NCBI GenBank assembly: GCA_023138735.1
Contig: JAGLOY010000100.1
Coordinates: forward strand, 1-42,015
DNA: 42,015 bases
Direction of reading: 5' to 3'
DNA from: Candidatus Aegiribacteria sp.
GTDB taxonomy: Bacteria; Fermentibacterota; Fermentibacteria; Fermentibacterales; JCC-6
The translations under genes and the position numbers were made by a program. Below the pieces are notes generated by a model. The model made no database searches. It was not told the DNA's origin and worked only from the letters and a program-made list of their open reading frames with translations. Shown here one piece after another: positions 26,352 to 35,220 of this stretch (position 1 is its first letter; the number at the start of each line of letters is the position of its first letter).

Positions 26352-26948
26352 CTATTCAAAAAGGATATCCTTTCGGGCATATTCCGATAGTACAGGTGCT
26401 AAACCGTTAAGGCGAGCTACAATTTCACTCCTTTCGGGCAGAAGATCCTCTGAATAGGCAAATTCGGTGGCTACAGAATCAAACTGGCTCAGCAGATCTT
26501 CCTGCATATCGTATCCAGCTATCTGATCGTAGAGCCACACCAGCCCGGATGTCTTTGTGTAGATATCGACGGTACTGAGATCTGGTGACATGTACAGCAT
26601 CTCCACATCGGGAAGATGAATGATAATGCTGTTTGAGATCTGTTCCAGGGAATCCTCGGTCAGTTTATCCAGATCCAATCCGTATATGTAGGTAACCTTC
26701 ATTATTAACAGACCTTCTCTGTTCCCGAGAAGAAGGCTGTTCTCATCGATATCTGTATATATGTATGTTGTTATCCTGTCAGTTGCCAGGAAGAAAAGAC
26801 TTTCGGACTTGAGAACCTGCAGGACGGAAGTGGTCGATCTGGAGAAGCCAAAGATATTACTCAGATCCAGGATATTCAAGGTTGCCAGGAATATCACTAG
26901 AAGTATAAGCAGGAGTAGAACAACAATTGATCTCCGAAGTGTTTTCAC
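26352..26948 (-). CDS. DUF4230-type membrane-anchored protein
   Basis: 198-aa protein. The N-terminus is a single membrane anchor (RSIVVLLLLILLVIFLATLNI). The body resembles DUF4230: a strand pair ending REGLLIMKVTYIYGLDLDKL, then ISNSIIIHLPDVEMLYMSPD, matching the domain's characteristic aGiDLskl and LPxaeI pieces. Function unknown. The annotated start is GTG at 26948 with no clear ribosome site. A 23-codon ORF ending in TGA lies directly upstream in the same frame (26958-27029) and owns both the ribosome site and the promoter, so the real translation start is uncertain. Confidence 0.7.
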   Translation of the reverse strand: MKTLRRSIVVLLLLILLVIFLATLNILDLSNIFGFSRSTTSVLQVLKSESLFFLATDRITTYIYTDIDENSLLLGNREGLLIMKVTYIYGLDLDKLTEDSLEQISNSIIIHLPDVEMLYMSPDLSTVDIYTKTSGLVWLYDQIAGYDMQEDLLSQFDSVATEFAYSEDLLPERSEIVARLNGLAPVLSEYARKDILFE

Positions 26949-26957
26949 AACTAGGTC

Positions 26958-27029
26958 TCAGCACTGAGCAAAACGAAGTATCAAAACTACCGAAGCAATA
27001 GCTATGATCGCGAATACTATCTTTTTCAT
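26958..27029 (-). CDS. 23-aa hydrophobic leader ORF in frame with the DUF4230 gene
   Basis: Encodes MKKIVFAIIAIASVVLILRF followed by AQC and a TGA. AAGGAAAGG precedes the ATG. The next codons (GAC CTA GTT GTG) continue in frame into the DUF4230 protein. It may be a small membrane peptide, a translationally coupled leader, or the true N-terminus with a TGA in the way. No SECIS-like hairpin with a G-containing loop follows, so I do not call selenocysteine here. Confidence 0.45.
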   Translation of the reverse strand: MKKIVFAIIAIASVVLILRFAQC

Positions 27030-27062
27030 AAGACCTTTCCTTGGTATGGTGCTCAGTGTTTG

Positions 27063-27091
27063 AGTATCGAATCATAATGATATTATGTCAA
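27063..27091 (-). promoter_or_regulatory. Promoter for the DUF4230 transcript
   Basis: Minus strand: TTGACA (27091-27086), 17 bases, GATACT (27068-27063). This places transcription start near 27055, about 25 nt before the 23-codon ORF. Confidence 0.5.
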
Positions 27092-27358
27092 GATCAATCT
27101 TTACGACCTTTCCCAGTACTTTCAACTTACAGGTGTGAGTAGTTGACATCATTCTGGGTGAAAAGGTGCTTTATATGTGCTTTTCGCCTTGACTATTCTG
27201 ATTCCATCGGTTAAGTATTGAACGGATGCTATCTTGCTGTACTTGATGCCTGTGGTTTCTATAGCGAGAGATGCTAAGGTTGAATTAGGATTGTAATAAG
27301 ATAGGGGTTGCACCCATGATATATACTCCCATACTCAAACAGACCGCGGGAGAGCGAA
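27092..27358. other. Intergenic region before cyclase paralog B
   Basis: No gene that I can support lies here. A short ATG ORF at 27316 stops after 16 codons in a different frame from the downstream cyclase. Two TTGAC-type hexamers on the plus strand (near 27132 and 27190) have no convincing -10 partner. The plus-strand promoter of paralog B is unresolved. Confidence 0.4.
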
Positions 27359-30300
27359 CTGCTTAACGTAATCCCCCGGTATATTCAGAAGCTCTTTCTA
27401 GAGGGCAGGACAGGCGACTGTACAACCAACTGCATTCTTCTGCTTGACATCACCGGCTTTACATCAATGACCGAGGAGCTCATGACCCACGGAAAAGCGG
27501 GTGCTGAGGTTCTTTCGAGCATCCTCGGGAGGATATTTTCCAGAGCTGTAAAGGAGATCTACGGCAGGGGAGGTATGATAGCTCAGTTCGAGGGGGATGC
27601 GGTATTAGCGGTATTTCCCCCCGATCGACCTCAGGACGCGCTGGATGCAGCCCAATCGCTGGATCTCTATTTCAAGAAGAACCTTCATCGCAGAACCAGG
27701 TTTGGTGATTGGGAGGTTTCGGCAAGGCTGGCTCTTGCCGCAGGACCCATTGAGTGGGGGATCGTCGGGAAGAAAAAGTTGATCCATTACGTAAAGGGTG
27801 ACCCGATTACAAGAGCCTTTTCACTTATATCAGAAGCCAGCCCGGTCAGCCTGCAATTCGATGAGAGTTTTCAGGTAATCCAAGAGGGTCCCATCGAAGC
27901 TGCCATTACCGGATCAGAAGGTACATGCAGCGGAATCTACGATAACACTTCCAGGATAAGGAAGACTGTTGCGAAACGTTTCGTGCCTGATCTCATTCTG
28001 TCCTGCAGTCTCACCGGTGAATTCCGCGAAATAACCACTGTTTTCGTAGCATTGCGCCGATCCTCATTAAAAAAGACGCACAGCTCCATCCAGAGTATTC
28101 TTGAAAAGGCAGCCTACTATGGTGGATATGTAAGCGGGCTTTACTTCACATCCTCAAAACCGCTAATTACCATCCTGTTCGGTGCACCTGTTTCATGGGA
28201 GAATAACGAGTCCAGGAGTTGCCGATTCGCCTGTGATCTGAAAGAATCAATCGGTGAAGGCATGAGATGCGGCATAGTCTCAGGTACGGTTTACGCAGGG
28301 ATGACAGGTAATTCCAGGAGATGCACCTACACTGTTTTCGGTGACACGATCAATACGTCTGCAAGACTGGTATTCAAGGCCGGCTGGGGCGATGTGCTTG
28401 TATCGGAAGAAACATCCGCCAGAACAGAGAAGGATTTCGCCTGGGGCGGCAGAACAAGCTGTTCGTTGAGGGGCAAAAGGGAAGACACCATGATCCTCCA
28501 CCTTCTTAACTGTCAGGATTCTAGTATCAGACGGATTTATCAGGGAGAAATGCTGGGACGCTCCTCCGAACTGCGTTCTATTAGAAGGCGACTGTATACT
28601 CTGAAGCATGGAGCTTTCGCTGGCGTAACTACCGTATACGGTGAGGCGGGTATCGGCAAATCCAGGCTTATTCATGAAGCGGCTCTCGAGCATGACGGAT
28701 TGTCCCAGACCTTCGTTCTGCGATGTGATGATGTATTGAAAACCAGCCTTAATCCTTTCGAGTACTTCTTCAGGGATTATTTCAGGCAATCAAGTTCGAA
28801 GTCTGCCCAGGAGAATAGACGAGCGTTCGAAGAGGGAATGGAGTTTCTGGCAGTACGGCTAGAATCCTGTGCAGCTGAAAATGCGCCTTCCCTGGCGGAA
28901 AATCTCCGCATGTATCAGTCAATGGTTGGTTCTGTACTGGGGCACTTCCGGAAAGGCTCAGTTTTTGAACAGCTTGATCCGGGAAAGAGGTTCGAGAACA
29001 TAGCAGTTGCCACCGGAATTCTGATCGGAGCGCTGGCAACGATCCGGCCATTTATCCTCATCGTAGAGGATCTTCAGTGGATGGATGATGATTCGAAGAG
29101 ACTGCTGGGCTTCATCTCGGGAGAGCTTACAAAGTACCCTGTGGCGCTGCTCATCTCCAGCAGATACACGGACGATGGCTCAAAACCGGAGACAGGAATA
29201 GAACACAGGGTGGATTACGCATCAATAGATCTTGAACCTGTCGATGCAGAAACTTCCAGATCCATTGTATCCGCCCATTTTTCCCAGGATCCAGGAGATG
29301 ATCTCACCGCCTTTATTCATGAAAGGACAATGGGAAACCCCTTCTACATAGATCAGTTCTGCGTATACCTTAAGAATTCAGGATTTGTGGAGCGCAGGAA
29401 AAAGGGCTGGAGGCTTGTATCGCGTAACAAGGAAGTTCCATCCGGTATCCTGTCAATACTGGTTGCCAGAATGGACAGGCTGCACAGCAGGCTTAAGAAG
29501 CTTGTGCAGACGGCATCGGTTCTGGGTCAGGAATTCGACCTTAATGTCCTCTCTGAAATCTCTGAAGAAAAGAACACGGACTATCTGCTGTGGCAGGGCG
29601 TCAGTGAACAGCTCTGGACCAGAACGAAGGAAACCACATACGCCTTCAATCATGCTCTGTACAGAGACACGGCGTACAGCATGCTGCTGGAGCGGGAACT
29701 GAAGAAACTGCACATGAAGGCAGCCGATGTGATACTGAGCAGGAATAAGAATGATCCCGACAAAGTTGCCGGTAAGATAGCATTTCACATGGAGAATTCC
29801 GGAAAACAATCCGAAGCTTCCGAATGGGGATGGAAAGCACTTCTCCAGGCGGATAAGAACAGCAGGCTTCACGAGTGTCTGCGCTGGACCGAAAAGCTTC
29901 AGTCCATGCTTTTGAAGAACAGTACAGATGGCAGTAGACCGAAATTGCTGTGTAATGTTCTGTTCAGAAGGAACGGTGTCCTGTCCCAACTGGGCAGACA
30001 TGTGGAGCAGGGGAAAAACCTCGAACTGCTGGTGAAACTGTGTGAGTGTGAAAGCTGGGAAGACAGAACCACCGACCTCCTTAACATACGGGCACACTAC
30101 TGCAACAGTATTGGGAGGGTAGACGAAGCTTTTTCCCTTTACGAGAAGGGACTGGAAGTTGCCGAACTGGAGAAGAATCTTGAAAGCCAGGCGATGATAC
30201 TGGGAAACATCGGGATCCTTCACAGGGGTGCGGAGCATATTGACAAGGCAAGAGATTGCTACGAAAGGGCGCTTGGAACGTACAGAAAACTTGGTGACAG

Positions 30301-31030
30301 GAAAGGTGAAGGCAATATTCTTGGCAATCTGGCTCTTCTACTGAGGCATCAGGGTTGCACTGCAGATGCTGAGAAACATTACATGCAGGCTCTCAGGATA
30401 CATAGGGAAGTGGGTAACAGAAGGGCGGAAGGTTACATCCTCAACGGCCTGGGGAACCTCTCGGAAGATAAAGATGCTGCTCTGGAATGGTTCCGAATGT
30501 CTCTGACTATTAACAGGGAGGTAGGGGACAGGAAAGCCGTTGGTATCGCCCTTGGTAACATCGGTCAGATCGAATCCGAATGGGGGCATTTCGAGATTGC
30601 AGCTCAGAATCTGTACAGAGCACTTGATATTTTCAGAGATATTGACAATCTCCCCCTTCAGGCCGGGACACTCCACATTATAGGAGAGATGGACATTTCC
30701 CGGGGAGATCTGGATGCCGCATACTCAAACATCCAGGAATCCATTGATATATCCAGAAGGAGCAAACGAAGACGTACAGAGGTCTTTGCTACAATTCTTC
30801 TGGGAAGGATAGGTGTACTGAAGGGTGACACTGAAAGTGCCCTTGAACTGTACACACGGAGTTACGATCAGATAATAAAATACGGATTCTCATTCGAGAT
30901 CGACGAGAAATTTACCCAGCTCCGTAAGCTCCTTATTGAAAACGGAACCGACCCTTCCGTTCTTCCATGGCCATCGGGCTGGGATCAGACGGACCGAAAC
31001 ACTACCCCTTTACAACTCCCAGTGGGTTGA
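27359..31030 (+). CDS. Tandem class III cyclase / AAA-type ATPase / TPR signalling protein (paralog B)
   Basis: About 1223 aa: two cyclase domains, an ATPase with Walker A GEAGIGKSR (near 428-436) and Walker B ILIVEDLQWMD, then TPRs with repeated GNIG/GDRKGEG units and a C-terminal WPSGWD motif shared with paralog C. C1 has both metal Asp (Asp30 in LLLDITGFT, Asp80 in FEGDAV) but Thr151/Ser155 at the Asn/Arg sites. C2 has Ala231 and Pro268 at the metal sites but keeps Asn332 and Arg336 (GDTINTSAR). Start problem: no ATG/GTG/TTG lies between the TGA at 27317 and the ATG at 27467, and that ATG would delete Asp30. CTG at 27359 follows GGGAGAG and aligns with the TTG start of paralog A, so I use it tentatively. 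A frameshift joining an upstream ATG (27316) is the alternative. Confidence 0.85.
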   Translation: MLNVIPRYIQKLFLEGRTGDCTTNCILLLDITGFTSMTEELMTHGKAGAEVLSSILGRIFSRAVKEIYGRGGMIAQFEGDAVLAVFPPDRPQDALDAAQSLDLYFKKNLHRRTRFGDWEVSARLALAAGPIEWGIVGKKKLIHYVKGDPITRAFSLISEASPVSLQFDESFQVIQEGPIEAAITGSEGTCSGIYDNTSRIRKTVAKRFVPDLILSCSLTGEFREITTVFVALRRSSLKKTHSSIQSILEKAAYYGGYVSGLYFTSSKPLITILFGAPVSWENNESRSCRFACDLKESIGEGMRCGIVSGTVYAGMTGNSRRCTYTVFGDTINTSARLVFKAGWGDVLVSEETSARTEKDFAWGGRTSCSLRGKREDTMILHLLNCQDSSIRRIYQGEMLGRSSELRSIRRRLYTLKHGAFAGVTTVYGEAGIGKSRLIHEAALEHDGLSQTFVLRCDDVLKTSLNPFEYFFRDYFRQSSSKSAQENRRAFEEGMEFLAVRLESCAAENAPSLAENLRMYQSMVGSVLGHFRKGSVFEQLDPGKRFENIAVATGILIGALATIRPFILIVEDLQWMDDDSKRLLGFISGELTKYPVALLISSRYTDDGSKPETGIEHRVDYASIDLEPVDAETSRSIVSAHFSQDPGDDLTAFIHERTMGNPFYIDQFCVYLKNSGFVERRKKGWRLVSRNKEVPSGILSILVARMDRLHSRLKKLVQTASVLGQEFDLNVLSEISEEKNTDYLLWQGVSEQLWTRTKETTYAFNHALYRDTAYSMLLERELKKLHMKAADVILSRNKNDPDKVAGKIAFHMENSGKQSEASEWGWKALLQADKNSRLHECLRWTEKLQSMLLKNSTDGSRPKLLCNVLFRRNGVLSQLGRHVEQGKNLELLVKLCECESWEDRTTDLLNIRAHYCNSIGRVDEAFSLYEKGLEVAELEKNLESQAMILGNIGILHRGAEHIDKARDCYERALGTYRKLGDRKGEGNILGNLALLLRHQGCTADAEKHYMQALRIHREVGNRRAEGYILNGLGNLSEDKDAALEWFRMSLTINREVGDRKAVGIALGNIGQIESEWGHFEIAAQNLYRALDIFRDIDNLPLQAGTLHIIGEMDISRGDLDAAYSNIQESIDISRRSKRRRTEVFATILLGRIGVLKGDTESALELYTRSYDQIIKYGFSFEIDEKFTQLRKLLIENGTDPSVLPWPSGWDQTDRNTTPLQLPVG

Positions 31031-32195
31031 GCCTGACAAGCGGTTTTACAAGGTCCTTTTGCGCTTCCATCACTTCTTCTATGCTCTTATAGGCATCCGG
31101 AGCTTCGCTGAGATCCAGCAGAGGAGCGCCTTTCTTTCTTTTTCCGAAACCGCTGTACTTCTTCCAGCCGCTCCAGACCACATCTTTCATTGAGGCGTTA
31201 CAATTGCCTAATGTAAGTTTCCGAGAAGCTTCACGCCTTCCCATTACTCTACCCGCACCGTGGGAACAGCTGCAGAATGAATCAGGATTGCCAAGTCCCT
31301 GGACAATGTAGGAATGTGTTCCCATGCTGCCGGGGATGATGCCTTCCTGGCCCTTCCTCGCGGAAGTGGCACCCTTGCGGTGCACCCATACATCCCTGCC
31401 GAAGTGGTTTTCAAGAGCAGCGTAGTTATGATGGATGTTAACCTGATCGCAGAACCGGGCATCATTTATTATCCCGGCATAGATCTCCTTGAAGGATTCC
31501 ATAAGTCTTTTCCTGTTTTCCATGGCGTATTCCAGGGCGAATTCCATATCCTTGATGTAATCCCTCCCATCGTTCGATTCGACAGGGAGGAATGAGAGGT
31601 CTTTCGCAGGGAGCACTTCTCCATGGTTCCTGCAGTGCTTCAGTGCAATACTGTGATGATGGTTGGCGATGCGGTAACCGATATTCCTTGATCCGGAATG
31701 GATCATGAGCCAGATGTAACCATCGTCACCTTCCTGCACTTCCAGAAAATGATTTCCGCCTCCGAGTGTTCCAAGACTTCTTACTGCAAGCTCTCTGCCC
31801 CTTTTATCAATCCAACCCGGGAGTCTGTTGAATTGCTCCCATTTCTGCGGAGATCGATGCGAGTGACCTTCTCCGGTTGGAATGAACCTTCCCGCTTCAT
31901 CCACAATTCCTCTAAGGTCAGCTTTGGTTATGCTTGCAGCTGATGTATCGGTGCGGACAGCCACTATACCGCAACCTATGTCAACTCCAACCGCATAGGG
32001 AATGACGGCATTCACGCAGGCGATCACGCCTCCGATCGGCATTCCGTACCCAGGGTGACAGTCGGCCATAATTGCAACATGGCTCCACACCTGACTGTGC
32101 CGGGAGAGGTTCACAGCCTGATCCATTGCTGTTTTCTCAACATTATTGCACCATGACAGAATTGGTATTCTGCCGGAATCGGAATCGGTCCACTC
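31002..32195 (-). CDS. rtcB: RtcB-family RNA ligase
   Basis: 397-aa GTP-dependent RNA ligase joining 2',3'-cyclic phosphate (3'-phosphate) and 5'-OH RNA ends. Motifs in order: ADCHPGYG, GVDIGCGI, LGTLGGGNHFLE, IHSGSRNIG, VNIHHNYA, HRKGATSARKG, IIPGSMGTHSYIV, and the guanylylated His in CSHGAGRVMGR, ending PLGVVKG. All metal and GMP residues appear intact. I chose the GTG at 32195 because GGAGG lies five bases upstream; a GTG at 32213 lacks a ribosome site. The 3' end overlaps cyclase paralog B by 29 bp, tail to tail. No archease gene is adjacent. Confidence 0.95.
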   Translation of the reverse strand, partial: EWTDSDSGRIPILSWCNNVEKTAMDQAVNLSRHSQVWSHVAIMADCHPGYGMPIGGVIACVNAVIPYAVGVDIGCGIVAVRTDTSAASITKADLRGIVDEAGRFIPTGEGHSHRSPQKWEQFNRLPGWIDKRGRELAVRSLGTLGGGNHFLEVQEGDDGYIWLMIHSGSRNIGYRIANHHHSIALKHCRNHGEVLPAKDLSFLPVESNDGRDYIKDMEFALEYAMENRKRLMESFKEIYAGIINDARFCDQVNIHHNYAALENHFGRDVWVHRKGATSARKGQEGIIPGSMGTHSYIVQGLGNPDSFCSCSHGAGRVMGRREASRKLTLGNCNASMKDVVWSGWKKYSGFGKRKKGAPLLDLSEAPDAYKSIEEVMEAQKDLVKPLVRLNPLGVVKG

Positions 32196-32353
32196 CACAG
32201 CTGCCTCCAGCACTGCTGATGCTTATTGAATAGCCCTTTACTCCTTTGCGGAGATAATTGAATTCCACCAGAAAGGAAAGGGCTGTTGACTCCATCCGTT
32301 CTTTTCCACATGAGTATTCAGACTGATAAATATTCCTTTTTTAGGTTGGACAG

Positions 32354-35140
32354 ATGATTACAGGAGCTATTTGTGCGGTTGTTATAGGTGCTGGTTTCCC
32401 CGGTCTCGAAAGCAGGGCAGACTACATGATGGATGTGCGGCTTGAGCCTGATTCGGGCATGCTCTTCGGACATTCTGAGATCATGTTTACGAATGGCGTT
32501 GATTCTCCTGTTGATACTCTCTGGCTCCATCTCTATCCGAATGCTTACAGGGATATTTCAACTGCCTTCGGACAGGATCTTGAAGCTGTTGGCCGTTATT
32601 ACTTCAGAGCGTCTCCCGAATCCGAGAAGGGCTGGATAGATCTTTCAGGCTGGAGCCTTAACGGGGATCCGGTTGATGTTTCCCTAGACGGCTGTCTTGG
32701 TTTCGTAAACCTCGATTCTCCCCTTAATCCCGGAGAAACTGTTTTACTTCAGGGTGACTTCATTGTGAAAGTACCTGCATTCTGGAGCAGAATGGGGCAC
32801 CTGGGAGATACATACCAGATCACACAATGGTATCCAAAGATGTGCGTTCTTGATGAGAACGGATGGCACCGGGGAAGGTATCACTGGAGGGGAGAATTCT
32901 ACAGCGACTTCGGTGATTACTCGATAACTCTGGATATCCCTGAAAACTTCATTACAGCTGCCACCGGATCAGTTGAGAGCATTTCATTTTCGGAAGACTC
33001 TCTGAGGAGAACCGAAACATGGAAAGCGTACAATGTTCATGATTTCGCATGGTCTGCAAGCCCGGATTATACGGTAAGGGAGTACACCTATGTCTATCCT
33101 GAACGTCTGGGTGCCGATTCGATAGATGTACACCTTGTTCTTCTGGATGATGACTCCAAACACTGGTCGGATGTACCTGCTGTTATCGATTCCACGCTGC
33201 TTTATTACGGGGAGTGGTACGTACCTTATCCCTACGCTGACCTCTGGGTTGTTGAACCGGTACTACTGATGGCCGGGGGTATGGAGTACCCCCAGTTCAT
33301 ATTTTCAGCGGTCGATATACCGATGACAAGAGCCCTGGAGATGGTAACATCACATGAAATAGGGCATCAGTGGTTCTACGGCATGCTTGGGAATGATGAA
33401 GTTAATGAAGCATGGCTCGACGAAGGGATGAATACCTTCAGCGAGCTTCGTTACATGCAGAGGAGACACGGTTTTTCCGGGAATATGTCCACAACTCCCG
33501 ACTGGATAATGGAGATAAGCGACCAGGATATCAGCCTTATGACGTACGTAACAGGTACTGCTGTAGAAAAAGTCCCTGTGCTCAGCGACGCTACATCGGC
33601 CGGTGACGGCAGCCACCCTAGCGGGTTCACATACTATTCCAAGCCGGCTTTTTTCCTAAGGATGCTTCAGCGTCAGGTTGGAGAAGAGGATTTTGACAGG
33701 ATAATGTCTATATACTTCGACCGCTTCATGTACCATCACCCACATACGGATGATTTCCAGGCTGTTGTGGAGGAAGTTACCGGTCGATCATGGAAGGTGG
33801 AATTCGATTTCTGGCTAAGGGGGACTGGGAATGCCGATGTGTGGGTTGAGCGCATAGAAGAATCGGGTAACTCAACGACGGTTGCAGTAACAGGTGATGT
33901 ACCGCATGAAGTGAAGTTAGACCTGCTTTTTCTTTCAGGAAACGACTCCCTTCTGACCGAATTCACACTGGGACCTGGAATCACTGATACGGTAACCGTG
34001 CCCGGCAGCTGGCACTCGGTTGTTGCCGACCCGTTCCTCAGCATGCCCGACAGGGCTCCATGGAACAATGCTCTGCCACCATTGAGTCAGATTAAACCGA
34101 TGCTGCTTCCGTTCCCAAGACCCACCCATTACAGTCTGTGGGTTCTGCCTTTCCCATCCTATGCGGCAGGTTCATGGAGAGCGGAGATTATATTAATGTC
34201 CGCTGCTATTCCTTCCTATATGGGCGGTCCATTCACATGGTCGGCCCATGCATCCGTACCCTTCGAGAGTGATAACTATTCTTCCTGGGGAGCGACTTTC
34301 CATACTCCACTTTTCAGGGAATACCGCAGGAGTCTCTACCTCTCCACCGGGGTATCAAGGGGATATGGAACAGGCAGTGCCAACCTTGGCGCAGGCTATT
34401 TCATGGGAGGAACATTGGCAACTGATACCCACCTTAAGATCTCCTTTGACCTGGAGCTTTTCAGCGTTGAGGATACCACGGTTTACGGAGGCTGCAATGT
34501 TGAATCGGGCAGCGGATTTGAATTCTCAGCAGGATTCTCAGCCATCGACCAAAACTACGGTATATCATGGAAAGGTGATCTTAACGCTATGGCTTCCCCC
34601 GGATGGAATGATGGCCCATATGCGCGGATGGATGGTGAGTTCGATATCACGCAAAGGATTGCCGGCAGTTACCTTGCGAGAACAAGGATTTACGCAGGCA
34701 GAATTTCCGGAGATGCTCCCGTTCATGTCTTCCTCAGACCGGGAGGAGGACTTTTCGCAGGCGGTATCACAGGGGCGTTTCTACCGCCTGATGGGTCACT
34801 GTCACCTCAGGAACACTACTATGTAAGATCCGGCCCGGCACTGCCCGGTTACCAGAATAGTCCTGTCCGGGGGAGAGCGGCTGTTTCAATAGAGCAGAGG
34901 CTGCCAGTTCCGTTTCTTTTTCTTCCCGTTGAAATATTCGGAGGAGCAGGCTGGCTTGCCGATGGTTTCAGTGATTTTTCGGGGGACACATTCCTCGCGA
35001 ACGGAGGATTCGCCCTCAGAATCGCTTTCCTTGAAGCACTGTTTCCGATCTGGGTATCGGATCCTGTTAATGGCGAGAACAACTGGGAGTTCCGCTGGCG
35101 GATAGGGTTATCACCGGAAGGTTTCCCGGATTTTTACTGA
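32354..35140 (+). CDS. M1-type metallopeptidase with C-terminal beta-barrel-like domain
   Basis: 928 aa. A short hydrophobic N-terminus is followed by an M1 aminopeptidase-like N-terminal beta domain. The catalytic domain contains GGMEYPQF (substrate motif) and HEIGH at 334-338 with Glu357 in NEAWLDEG, exact HExxH-x18-E spacing for gluzincins. From about residue 590 the chain changes to alternating beta strands with Gly and aromatics (SLYLSTGVSRGYGTGSANLGAGYF, RAAVSIEQRLPVPFLFLPVEIF), ending in an Omp85-like tail (GGFALRIAFLEALFP, FRWRIGLSPEGFPDFY). This suggests a peptidase tethered to the outer membrane by its own barrel. The start ATG has AGGTTGGA upstream. Confidence 0.85.
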   Translation: MITGAICAVVIGAGFPGLESRADYMMDVRLEPDSGMLFGHSEIMFTNGVDSPVDTLWLHLYPNAYRDISTAFGQDLEAVGRYYFRASPESEKGWIDLSGWSLNGDPVDVSLDGCLGFVNLDSPLNPGETVLLQGDFIVKVPAFWSRMGHLGDTYQITQWYPKMCVLDENGWHRGRYHWRGEFYSDFGDYSITLDIPENFITAATGSVESISFSEDSLRRTETWKAYNVHDFAWSASPDYTVREYTYVYPERLGADSIDVHLVLLDDDSKHWSDVPAVIDSTLLYYGEWYVPYPYADLWVVEPVLLMAGGMEYPQFIFSAVDIPMTRALEMVTSHEIGHQWFYGMLGNDEVNEAWLDEGMNTFSELRYMQRRHGFSGNMSTTPDWIMEISDQDISLMTYVTGTAVEKVPVLSDATSAGDGSHPSGFTYYSKPAFFLRMLQRQVGEEDFDRIMSIYFDRFMYHHPHTDDFQAVVEEVTGRSWKVEFDFWLRGTGNADVWVERIEESGNSTTVAVTGDVPHEVKLDLLFLSGNDSLLTEFTLGPGITDTVTVPGSWHSVVADPFLSMPDRAPWNNALPPLSQIKPMLLPFPRPTHYSLWVLPFPSYAAGSWRAEIILMSAAIPSYMGGPFTWSAHASVPFESDNYSSWGATFHTPLFREYRRSLYLSTGVSRGYGTGSANLGAGYFMGGTLATDTHLKISFDLELFSVEDTTVYGGCNVESGSGFEFSAGFSAIDQNYGISWKGDLNAMASPGWNDGPYARMDGEFDITQRIAGSYLARTRIYAGRISGDAPVHVFLRPGGGLFAGGITGAFLPPDGSLSPQEHYYVRSGPALPGYQNSPVRGRAAVSIEQRLPVPFLFLPVEIFGGAGWLADGFSDFSGDTFLANGGFALRIAFLEALFPIWVSDPVNGENNWEFRWRIGLSPEGFPDFY

Positions 35141-35155
35141 TTCAGCTGTCAAATG

Positions 35156-35186
35156 AAAAAAGGAGGCAGGTCCGGAAGGACCCGCC
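35156..35186 (-). terminator. Rho-independent terminator of the OmpA-family gene
   Basis: GGCAGGTCC, GGAA, GGACCCGCC (35165-35186) forms a 9-position stem with one mismatch. On the minus strand it is followed by a run of six T (35161-35156). It lies between the convergent peptidase and OmpA genes and may act in both directions. Confidence 0.75.
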
Positions 35187-35220
35187 CCTATCTATTTGAA
35201 GATCGCGCTTATCAGTTGTT

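Noticed and set aside
26958-26960. A fourth selenocysteine codon before DUF4230
   Set aside because: Although preceded by Cys, no stem-loop with G in the loop occurs 15-40 nt downstream, and the join would create two consecutive membrane helices of doubtful sense.
29453-30238. 261-codon minus-strand frame within cyclase paralog B
   Set aside because: Antisense to the ATPase/TPR region, no ribosome site, no domain.
27467-31030. ATG at 27467 as the start of cyclase paralog B
   Set aside because: It would remove the first strand and the metal-binding Asp of the C1 domain, which are plainly encoded just upstream.
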